Source: Variovorax beijingensis
GTDB lineage: Bacteria > Pseudomonadota > Gammaproteobacteria > Burkholderiales > Burkholderiaceae_C
Direction of reading: 5' to 3'
Assembly (NCBI RefSeq): GCF_007828835.1
Contig: NZ_VIVL01000004.1
Span: 248,001 to 312,000, forward strand
DNA: 64,000 bases
This document shows positions 57,245 through 64,000 of the stretch, in pieces. The notes under the pieces were generated by a model. That model was not told the DNA's origin, searched no databases, and saw only the letters and a program-made list of their open reading frames with translations. Numbering within the stretch: position 1 is the stretch's first letter; each line of letters begins with the position of its first letter. Position numbers and translations under genes: made by a program.

Positions 57245-59353
57245 ATGACGAAGAAGACAAGAGGATCGAGGATGGGCTGGCTGGCGCTCGCGGGTGCCGC
57301 TGCGCTGGTCGCCGCCTGCGGTGGCGGCAGCGGCGGTGGAGGAGGAGGGTGGGCATTTCCCGTGGCGGGCGGTGGCGGCACCACCAATCCGCCGGCCGCG
57401 CAATCGAAGACCGGCACCTTCCTCGACGCGGCCGTCGAGGGCCTCGACTACACCGCGGGCGGCAGCGCCGCGGCCAGCACCAACGCGAATGGCGAATTCA
57501 CCTGCAAGGACGGCGAGACCGTGGCCTTCAGCATCGGCGCGCTCGCACTCGGCAGTGCCGCCTGTGGTGACGCGATCACGCCGCTGACCCTGGCGGGTGG
57601 CAGCGACGTGAAGGCCGATGCGGTCGCCAATCGCCTGCTGGCGCTGCAGAGCTTCGACGAGGACCGCGATCCCTCGAACGGCATCCGGCTGGCGCCTGCG
57701 CTCAAGGCCGCGCTGAGGGCGGGCGCGCTCGATTTCAGCGCCTCGGCCGAGAGCTTCGACACCGCGCTCAATGCGGTGCTCGCAGGGCTGCCCGCTCCCT
57801 ACAATGCCCGCATGGTCGATCCAAGCCGCCGCATGCTGGCGCGCGAACACTTCGAGAACACGCTGGCCTCGCGCCTTGCCGCACCGGTGACCGAAGCCTT
57901 CACGCAGACCAACGCGCTCGGCACCATCGGGCTCGGCGTCACCCGCTACCAATTGCAGGCCGACGCCGCCTTCAACGTGCCCTACGAGGGCGACAACGAG
58001 AAGACCAGGGCCGACTTTCCGCAGGGTTTCCTGCCGGCCTACGGCTCGGGGCTCGCGTTCAAGGGCAAGGCGGACGACGGCACGCTCGAGTTCTATGCGA
58101 TCACCGACCGCGGCCCGAACGGCGACGGCCCGACCGCGCCCGTGCCCGGCGGCAATGGCGCCACCAGCATCAGCAAGGTGTTCCCGGCGCCGTCGTTCGC
58201 GCCGAGCTTCGGCATCGTGCGCATTGGCAAGACGGGCGCCGTGCTCGCCTCGAGCCTGCCGCTCAGGCGCGATGCCGGCAGCAAGATCACCGGACTGCCG
58301 CCGCAGTCCGGCGTGGGCTCGACCGGCGAGACGCCGCTGACCGACCGCTACGTGTTCGATGCCGCCAAGGCGAACTACGACGCCAACGGCCTCGACCCCG
58401 AGACGCTGGTGCTCGACAAGGCGCGCAACGTGCTGTGGACCAGTGACGAATACGGCCCCTTCATCGTGCGCATCAACATGGCGACCGGCGTGGTCGAGAA
58501 GAAATACGCGCCCGGCAGCGGCGCTGCCGACCTGCCGCCGGTGCTGGCGCGGCGCCGGCCCAACCGCGGCATGGAAGGTTTGACGATCGATGCCGCGAGC
58601 GGCGTGCTGCACGGCTTCCTGCAGAGCCCGATCGATCCGCGCGACGGCAGCGGCAAGTCGATCAAGGCCAGGCCGCCGGGCGGCAGCAACACCGACGTGC
58701 GCCACATCGCGAAGTTCACGCGCTGGCTCGCCTTCGACCCGGCCACCGAGACCTCGAAGCTCTACGCCTACCCGATCGACGGCAGCCAGTACGACAAGGA
58801 CCGCACCGGCAACGCCAAGCTCGGCGACGTGGTGAGCCTGGGCAACGGCCGCTTCATCGTGATCGAGCAGGGCGCGCGCAAGAGCGACGGCAAGGTGTTC
58901 AACAAGCTGATGCTGGTGGAGCTGCCGGCCAACGCGACGGACATCAAGGCCTTCGACTACGAATTGGAGATCAGCAGCATCACGCAGGCGCCCTCGGGTA
59001 CCGCCGACTATTCGAGCGTGGTCACGATGCGCAAGACCGAGCTGCTCGACCTCAACGCACTGGGCTGGCTGGCCGAGAAGGCGGAGGGCCTGACGATCGT
59101 GGACGACCAGACGCTGGCGCTGGTGAACGACAACGACTTCGGCCTGGGTACGGTGCTGCTCGATGCCGATGGCAAGACCCTGGCCGGCAGCGTCGAGGAC
59201 TGCACGGCCGACGCCAGCGGCGTGCTCAGCGGCTGCCCCGCGGGCGCCACCGGCGCGCGCATCACGCGCGGCTCCGACCTGGAGCGGCCGACCCGCATCT
59301 GGCTCATCAGGCTCGACCGCAAGCTCGGCGAGCTGCGCCTGCCGGCGTCCTGA
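57245..59353 (+). CDS. Phytase-like esterase lipoprotein
   Basis: A 702-aa lipoprotein with lipobox VAAC (Cys25), then Gly-rich GGGSGGGGGGW and a large beta-rich region matching the esterase-like activity of phytase domain: GSGLAFKGKADDGTLEFYAITDRGPNG, LWTSDEYGPFIVRINMATG, PNRGMEGLTIDAASG, KLGDVVSLGNGRFIVIEQGARKSDG split into shorter stretches, and ALVNDNDFGLG. It probably acts outside the inner membrane on a phosphorylated or ester substrate. The region about 55-180 is an extra N-terminal part. ATG after a weak SD (AAGGACAAGTG). Confidence 0.82.
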   Translation: MTKKTRGSRMGWLALAGAAALVAACGGGSGGGGGGWAFPVAGGGGTTNPPAAQSKTGTFLDAAVEGLDYTAGGSAAASTNANGEFTCKDGETVAFSIGALALGSAACGDAITPLTLAGGSDVKADAVANRLLALQSFDEDRDPSNGIRLAPALKAALRAGALDFSASAESFDTALNAVLAGLPAPYNARMVDPSRRMLAREHFENTLASRLAAPVTEAFTQTNALGTIGLGVTRYQLQADAAFNVPYEGDNEKTRADFPQGFLPAYGSGLAFKGKADDGTLEFYAITDRGPNGDGPTAPVPGGNGATSISKVFPAPSFAPSFGIVRIGKTGAVLASSLPLRRDAGSKITGLPPQSGVGSTGETPLTDRYVFDAAKANYDANGLDPETLVLDKARNVLWTSDEYGPFIVRINMATGVVEKKYAPGSGAADLPPVLARRRPNRGMEGLTIDAASGVLHGFLQSPIDPRDGSGKSIKARPPGGSNTDVRHIAKFTRWLAFDPATETSKLYAYPIDGSQYDKDRTGNAKLGDVVSLGNGRFIVIEQGARKSDGKVFNKLMLVELPANATDIKAFDYELEISSITQAPSGTADYSSVVTMRKTELLDLNALGWLAEKAEGLTIVDDQTLALVNDNDFGLGTVLLDADGKTLAGSVEDCTADASGVLSGCPAGATGARITRGSDLERPTRIWLIRLDRKLGELRLPAS

Positions 59354-59383
59354 GGACGCAGGCCGCGCTGGCCGGCCGCTGCG

Positions 59384-60262
59384 TCAGCCGGCCAGCGTGA
59401 GCAGCGGTACGTCGCGCTCGCGGCCCATGGCGTCGAGCTCGGCGCGCGTGCGCGTTGCGAGCCAGGCGGCCAGCGCGGTGTGCGTGGCCGGCGCCATCAT
59501 GTCGGGCGGCGACACGCCCGCGGCCTCGCAGAGCCGGGCCGCGAAATGCGGCTCCAGCGCCGCCACCGCCACGCGGCCGTCGGCGCAGGGATAGACGCGG
59601 TAGCCCGCGTGCGCGCCGCCCACTGCGCCCGTGGGCTGCGTGAGGCCCCAGGTGCGCGGCAGCGCCAGCCAGTCGGCCGAGGCGTTGAGCGCCACTTCGA
59701 GGTACAGCCCGTTCGCGCCGGGCGCCGTTCGCGCGTGCAGGGTGGCCTGCAGCACGGCCTCGCTCGCGAGCAGCGCGCCGCCCATGTCGGCAAAGAGCGT
59801 GGGCGGCAGCTCGGTGCCGGTGACGAGGCCGCTTTCGGCGAGGTAGGTCAGGTCGTGGCCCGGTTCCTCGGCGCGTGCGCCGGGCGCACCGACGATCGCC
59901 ACTTGCGACAGCCGGGGATGCTGCTCCTGCAGCGCGGCCCGGTCGAGGCCGAGCTTGGCCAAGGCCGAAGGACGGAACGAGGTCAGCAGCACGTCCGTCT
60001 GTGCGAGTTCCGCGTGCAGCTGCTGCCGTCCCGCCTCGGTCTTGAGGTCGGCGGTGCGAACGGCGACGCCCTCGTGCAGCGCGGCGTAAGCGGTCTTGTT
60101 GTAGTGCGCCATCGGGTCGCCGGCAGGCGGCTCGAGCTTCACGCAGATAGCCCCCATGGCCCGGCAGCGCAGCAGCGCCGCGGGTCCAGGAAGGTTGAGC
60201 GCAAGGCTCAGCACGCGCACGCCCGCAAGCGGCTGGAAGGGGGAGGCTTTGGAAGTTGGCAT
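59384..60262 (-). CDS. CoA-transferase family III protein (racemase-like, short)
   Basis: CaiB/BaiF/alpha-methylacyl-CoA racemase family. Marks: the start LAGVRVLSLALNLPGPAALL, VKLEPPAGDPM, DVLLTSFRPSALAKLGLD and GHDLTYLAESGLV with the family Asp, then GLYLEVALNASADW. At 292 aa it is shorter than the usual 360-400 aa, missing part of the second domain. The pattern suits the AMACR branch. Divergent by 148 bp from a DECR-type reductase gene, so a role in branched or unsaturated fatty-acid oxidation is likely but inferred. Confidence 0.8.
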   Translation of the reverse strand: MPTSKASPFQPLAGVRVLSLALNLPGPAALLRCRAMGAICVKLEPPAGDPMAHYNKTAYAALHEGVAVRTADLKTEAGRQQLHAELAQTDVLLTSFRPSALAKLGLDRAALQEQHPRLSQVAIVGAPGARAEEPGHDLTYLAESGLVTGTELPPTLFADMGGALLASEAVLQATLHARTAPGANGLYLEVALNASADWLALPRTWGLTQPTGAVGGAHAGYRVYPCADGRVAVAALEPHFAARLCEAAGVSPPDMMAPATHTALAAWLATRTRAELDAMGRERDVPLLTLAG

Positions 60263-60410
60263 GGGCGGATTTCCAGGGAACAGGTCGGCTGCCATTCTGA
60301 CTCGGCGCGGGGGGCCGGATTTCGCAAGCCGCGGCACGGCAGCGCGCGTAGCATGTGCGATGGCGGCGCTCCCTGCCTTGGCGCTGCCGCAACGACCAAG
60401 GAGACCCACC

Positions 60411-61313
60411 ATGTTCGAACCTTCCCTCATGAGCGGCCAGCGCATTCTCGTGACCGGCGGCGGCACCGGCCTGGGCCGGGCCATGGCCGAGCGCTTTCTG
60501 GGCCTGGGCGCCGACGTGGCCATCTGCGGCCGGCGCCAGTCGGTCTGCGAGGAAACCGCGGCTGAGTGGCGCCAGCAGTTTCCCGGGCGCCGCATCGACA
60601 CCTTCGGCGTGGACATCCGCGTGGCCCAGAGCGTCGACGAGATGGTCGAGAGCCTGTTCCAGAGCGGCGGGCTCACGGGACTCGTCAACAACGCCGCCGG
60701 CAACTTCGTCGCGCCGACCGAGAGCCTTTCGCCGCGCGCCTTCGATGCCATTGCGAACATCGTCTTCCATGGCAGCTTCTACGTCACGCAGGCCGTGGGC
60801 AAGCGCTGGGTGGCCGAGGCCAAGGCCGGCAAGTGGAAGCAGGGCGATGCGATGCGCAGCGTCATGAGCATCATCGTGACCTGGGTCGACAACGGCAGCC
60901 CCTACGTCGTGCCGTCGGCCATGAGCAAGGCCGGCATCGAGGTCATGACCAAGTCGCTCGCGGTGGAGTGGGCGCGCCATGGCATTCGCCTGAACGCCGT
61001 CGGGCCGGGCGAGATCCCGACCGAGGGCATGAGCAAGCGCCTCAATCCTGGCGAGGAGCCCGGCGCGCGCAGCAAGAAGAGCAACCCGATGGCGCGCACC
61101 GGCCGCATGAGCGAGCTGCAGAACCTCGCGGCCTTCCTCATGGCGCCCGGCCAGTGCGACTGGCTCACCGGCCAGAGCATCATGATGGACGGCGGCAACG
61201 CGTTGGCCACGGGCGGCAACTTCTACGAGCTGCGGCAATGGAGCGACGACGACTGGCAGGCCGCGCGCGAGCGCATCGAGGCGCAGAACCAGAAGGACAA
61301 GGCGCAGCGCTGA
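60411..61313 (+). CDS. 2,4-dienoyl-CoA reductase-type SDR
   Basis: Short-chain dehydrogenase of 300 aa with TGGGTGLGRAMAERF, NNAAGNFVAPTESLSP and the stretch YVVPSAMSKAGIEVMTKSLA. The last matches mammalian DECR closely: the usual YxxxK tyrosine is a serine (Ser169, with Lys173), as is normal for DECR enzymes, which use another tyrosine. The enzyme would reduce trans-2,4-dienoyl-CoA with NADPH during oxidation of unsaturated fatty acids. AAGGAG lies about 9 nt before the ATG. The following GST gene is 41 bp away. Confidence 0.82.
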   Translation: MFEPSLMSGQRILVTGGGTGLGRAMAERFLGLGADVAICGRRQSVCEETAAEWRQQFPGRRIDTFGVDIRVAQSVDEMVESLFQSGGLTGLVNNAAGNFVAPTESLSPRAFDAIANIVFHGSFYVTQAVGKRWVAEAKAGKWKQGDAMRSVMSIIVTWVDNGSPYVVPSAMSKAGIEVMTKSLAVEWARHGIRLNAVGPGEIPTEGMSKRLNPGEEPGARSKKSNPMARTGRMSELQNLAAFLMAPGQCDWLTGQSIMMDGGNALATGGNFYELRQWSDDDWQAARERIEAQNQKDKAQR

Positions 61314-61354
61314 CTGGCGTTATCGTTGCGGCCCATCCCTTAGGAAAAAACAAG

Positions 61355-61963
61355 ATGCAACTCATCGGCATGCTCGACTCCCCCTACGTGCGCCGCGCGG
61401 CCATTTCGCTGCGCCTGCTGGGGCTTGCGTTCGAACACCGGTCGATCTCGGTCTTCAGCACTTTCGAACAGTTCCGGGCGATCAATCCCGTGGTCAAGGC
61501 GCCGACGCTGGTGTGCGACGACGGCACGCTGCTGATGGATTCCACGCTGATCATCGACCATGCGGAAACCATCGCGGGCCGCAGCCTCATGCCCGCGGGC
61601 GGCGCCGAGCGGCTGCGTGCGCTGCGGGTGCTGGGGCTCGCGCTCGCGGCCTGCGAGAAGACGGTGCAGATCGTCTACGAGCGCAAGCTGCGCCCGCCCG
61701 AGAAGCAGCATGCGCCCTGGGTCGACAGGGTGCGGGGCCAGCTGGCTGCCGCCTATGCGGGGCTCGAGGCCGAGATTGCGAAGCTGCCCGCGGTGGCCGA
61801 TGAAGCCGCCCTTGGCCAGGCCGGGCTGACCAGCGCCGTGGCATGGGGCTTCACGCAAATGATGCTTCCCGAACTGGTCGCGCCAGCCGACTGCCCGTCG
61901 CTCGCAGCCTTTGCAGCCGCTGCGGAAAAACTGCCGGCCTTCGTCGCCCTGCCGCCGGTCTGA
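61355..61963 (+). CDS. Glutathione S-transferase family protein
   Basis: A 202-aa GST with an N-terminal thioredoxin-like domain (LIGMLDSPYVRRAAISLRLL, active Ser in SPYVRR; VKAPTLVCDDGTLLMDSTLI with the cis-Pro and glutathione-binding DS) and an all-helical C-terminal domain. Substrate not known. It lies behind the DECR-type gene on the same strand and is convergent with the DUF488 gene by 5 bp. RBS AGGAAAAAA. Confidence 0.88.
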   Translation: MQLIGMLDSPYVRRAAISLRLLGLAFEHRSISVFSTFEQFRAINPVVKAPTLVCDDGTLLMDSTLIIDHAETIAGRSLMPAGGAERLRALRVLGLALAACEKTVQIVYERKLRPPEKQHAPWVDRVRGQLAAAYAGLEAEIAKLPAVADEAALGQAGLTSAVAWGFTQMMLPELVAPADCPSLAAFAAAAEKLPAFVALPPV

Positions 61964-61968
61964 ACGGA

Positions 61969-62358
61969 TCAGTTCGCGATGTCCGCCCCGCGCTCGGCCA
62001 GCAGGCCGCGCAGCAGCGAGCGGTGGCAGCGCGATTCGTCCTCGCAGTAGCAGCCGACCGAAAACGCCGCCGTGTGTGACAGGGCGGCCAGCAGGTCGAT
62101 GCTGCGGCTTGCATCGGCCTCGGCCATCTCGGACTTGTACTTGCGCATGAAGGCATTCCACTGCGCAGGGGTTTCCGCCTCCTGGCCCAGCTTCATGGTC
62201 TCCGCGGAAGGCGCGAGATTGGGGTACCACACGTCATACCAGTCCTGCGATGCGAACTCGGTCTTCGGAACGCCGCGCGGCGGACGGCGCACGGTGCCGA
62301 TGCGCAGGCCCTCTCCGGCCGTGCGCGGCGTGCCCAGGCGAACGATGCGGATGCTCAT
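61969..62358 (-). CDS. DUF488 family protein
   Basis: A 129-aa protein with DUF488 marks: SIRIVRLGTPRTAGEGLRIG, SQDWYDVWYPNLAPS, WNAFMRKYKSEM and the cysteine-rich CYCEDESRCHRSLL. This is the YeaO-like branch. Function unknown. The start has AAAGGAGA about 10 nt upstream, on the minus strand; the frame is open much further upstream without homology. It lies downstream of phoX on the same strand (29 bp), so it may be cotranscribed. Confidence 0.85.
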   Translation of the reverse strand: MSIRIVRLGTPRTAGEGLRIGTVRRPPRGVPKTEFASQDWYDVWYPNLAPSAETMKLGQEAETPAQWNAFMRKYKSEMAEADASRSIDLLAALSHTAAFSVGCYCEDESRCHRSLLRGLLAERGADIAN

Positions 62359-62387
62359 GCAGGGTCTCCTTTCTCTCTCAGTTGGCT

Positions 62388-64000
62388 TCAGGTGCCGACG
62401 ATAGCGCCATCGCGCCGGCGGATCGCAAGCGTGGCCGAGCGCGGCCGCGCGCTGCCGGGCACGGTGCCGTCGGGCCAGGCGCTGTTGGGTGCGGCGCTGC
62501 CGTCGTCGCGCGATTCGCCCGGGTGCTGGATGTTGACGAACAGCGTGCGCCGGTCGGGCGTCACCACGCAGCCCGTGACCTCGCTGCCACTCGGCGCCGT
62601 GAGAAAGCGCTTGATGCGGCCCGTGGCCGGATCGGCGCACAGCATCTGGTTGTTGCCGAGCGCGGCATAAGGCGGCTTGCCGATGAGCTGGCCGCTCATG
62701 TCGGTCTGGATCCAGAGCAGGCCGCCGCTGTCGAAATGCAGGCCGTCGGGGCTGCCGAAGACATCGGCGTCGTCCGATGGATAGCGCGCGCCGCTGCCCG
62801 CCTGCGCGGGATGGCCGGCCAGCGCGAAGTGGTCCCAGCCGAAGCTCGCGCTGCCGGCATCGCCGCCGTCCTCGCGCCAGCGCAGGATGCCGCCGAAGAG
62901 GTTGCCGGCACGCGGGTTGGCCGCATCGGGCGCGGGCTTGCCCGGTTCGCCGCGCTGGCTGTTGTTGGTGAGCGTGACGTACACCTCGCCGGTCTGCGGA
63001 TGCACTGCGATCCATTCGGGGCGGTCCATCTTGGTGGCGCCCACTGCGTCGGCGGCCAGCCTGGCGTGGATCAGCACCTCGGCCTGGCCGGCGAAGCCGC
63101 TGTCCGCGTCGAGGCCGTTGCGGCCGTGCACGAGTTCGAGCCACTGGCCGCGGCCGCCGGCATCGAAGCGTGCGGCATAGAGCGTGCCTTCGTCGAGCAG
63201 GCGGCTGTTGGCGGAAGCCCGGGAGCCGTCGCCGGCCATCGAGACCTTGCCGTGGCTCACGAACTTGTAGATGTATTCGAACCTGGCGTCGTCGCCCATG
63301 TAGACGACGACACGCCCGTCCCTGGCGAGCGTGCAGGTCGCGCTTTCCTGGCGCTTGCGTCCGAGCGCGGTGCGCTTGACCGGTTTGGCCGCGGGATCGA
63401 AGGGATCGATTTCCACCACCCAGCCGAAGCGGTGGGGCTCGTTCGGATGCCGGCTCATGTCGAAGCGTTCCTCGAAGCGCCAGTACTCCACCCACTGCGA
63501 GCCCGGCACCGTGCCGTAGCGGCGCTGCGCGGACGTGGCGTCCTTTGCCGCTTCCTTCGGCCCGCCGAAGTAGCCGTGGAAGTTTTCTTCGCAGCTCAGG
63601 TAGGTGCCCCAGGGCGTGACGCCCATCGCGCAGTTGGCGAAGGTGCCGAGCACTTCGTCGCCGGCCGGATTGGCGGCGGTGCGCATCGGCGCCGCGCCCG
63701 CGGCGGGGCCGGCGATGCGCATGGGCGTCTGCCCGTGCACGCGCCGCGCGTAGGGCGAGGGCCGCACCTGGCGCCAGCCATCGCGCGTGCGGCGGATCTC
63801 GATGACCGAGACGCCCATCGCATGCAGCGACTTGCGCACCTTCTCGGCGATCCACTCCTTGCTGCCGTCGGCATGGAGCAGTTGCTCGTCGGTGTACTCG
63901 TGGTTCATCACGAGCAGGCCGCGGTCCGATGACGCGAGCGGAAAGAAGTGCATGCCATCGTGATGCATGCCGGCCTGCAGCGCCTGGTCGGCGGCGCTGT
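62388..64000 (-). CDS. PhoX-family phosphatase (DUF839), N-terminus outside window
   Basis: Large periplasmic phosphatase of the PhoX/DUF839 family, probably Tat-exported and dependent on Ca and Fe. The frame is open to the window end (SAADQALQAG precedes MHHDGMHFFPL), so the start and signal peptide lie beyond it. Seen: GLLVMNHEYTDEQLLH, CAMGVTPWGTYLSCEENFHGYF, RFGWVVEIDPFDP, VVVYMGDDARFEYIYKFVS, RPEWIAVHPQTGEVYVTLTNN and a C-terminal FVNIQHPGESRDD, all typical. At least 537 residues are visible. No Pho box is in view. Confidence 0.88.
   Translation of the reverse strand, partial: SAADQALQAGMHHDGMHFFPLASSDRGLLVMNHEYTDEQLLHADGSKEWIAEKVRKSLHAMGVSVIEIRRTRDGWRQVRPSPYARRVHGQTPMRIAGPAAGAAPMRTAANPAGDEVLGTFANCAMGVTPWGTYLSCEENFHGYFGGPKEAAKDATSAQRRYGTVPGSQWVEYWRFEERFDMSRHPNEPHRFGWVVEIDPFDPAAKPVKRTALGRKRQESATCTLARDGRVVVYMGDDARFEYIYKFVSHGKVSMAGDGSRASANSRLLDEGTLYAARFDAGGRGQWLELVHGRNGLDADSGFAGQAEVLIHARLAADAVGATKMDRPEWIAVHPQTGEVYVTLTNNSQRGEPGKPAPDAANPRAGNLFGGILRWREDGGDAGSASFGWDHFALAGHPAQAGSGARYPSDDADVFGSPDGLHFDSGGLLWIQTDMSGQLIGKPPYAALGNNQMLCADPATGRIKRFLTAPSGSEVTGCVVTPDRRTLFVNIQHPGESRDDGSAAPNSAWPDGTVPGSARPRSATLAIRRRDGAIVGT

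Overview
The window looks like a chromosomal segment of a high-GC betaproteobacterium of the family Comamonadaceae, most like Variovorax. The evidence is gene content and order: odh operon with zapE, the chain rlmN-pilW-rodZ-ispG-hisS-yfgM-bamB-der-hfq-hflX-hflK-hflC-hisZ-purA, many Bug/TTT-type transport genes, and protein sequences typical of that family. This assignment rests on recognition, not on a database search. I see no rRNA, tRNA, CRISPR array, insertion sequence, prophage or plasmid gene. No gap between genes exceeds 300 bp; the longest are about 180 bp.

Left part (1-12.5 kb): the 3' end of a propionyl-CoA synthetase gene, then the 2-oxoglutarate dehydrogenase complex (sucA-sucB-lpdA) running into zapE and a secreted coiled-coil protein. 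A PP2C-type phosphatase lies opposite a small DUF465 protein that is translationally coupled to a DinG/YoaA-type Fe-S helicase.

Core housekeeping block (12.5-33.8 kb): envelope assembly (bamD, bamB, yfgM, rodZ, pilW), rRNA modification (rluD, rluB, rlmN), chromosome segregation (scpB), nucleotide metabolism (ndk, purA, a purine phosphoribosyltransferase), isoprenoids (ispG), translation and ribosome GTPases (hisS, der, hflX), hfq with a clear terminator, the HflKC protease regulator, and hisZ.

Accessory part (33.8-64 kb): short transcription units in both directions. They include a hemerythrin-like protein with eroded ligands, a VOC protein, an AraC regulator, metC, tesA divergent from an ABC ATPase that has no permease partner but is coupled to an uncharacterised membrane protein, rlmB, an XRE-cupin regulator with a palindromic operator facing a GNAT enzyme, a split chromate transporter, a frameshifted patatin gene, 3-hydroxybutyrate dehydrogenase next to a tripartite tricarboxylate transporter, a MarR-GNAT fusion, YgiQ, a phytase-like lipoprotein, a small fatty-acid module (CaiB-type protein, DECR-type reductase, GST), DUF488 and a PhoX phosphatase cut off by the window end.

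Most of the window is ordinary core chromosome. The candidates I would look at first are the orphan ABC ATPase/membrane protein pair, the palindrome and inverted repeat that overlap start codons (XRE and MarR-GNAT genes), hairpins that sit directly against Shine-Dalgarno sequences, and the single-base frameshift exactly at the patatin active site. Promoters listed are -10-like matches only and are tentative.
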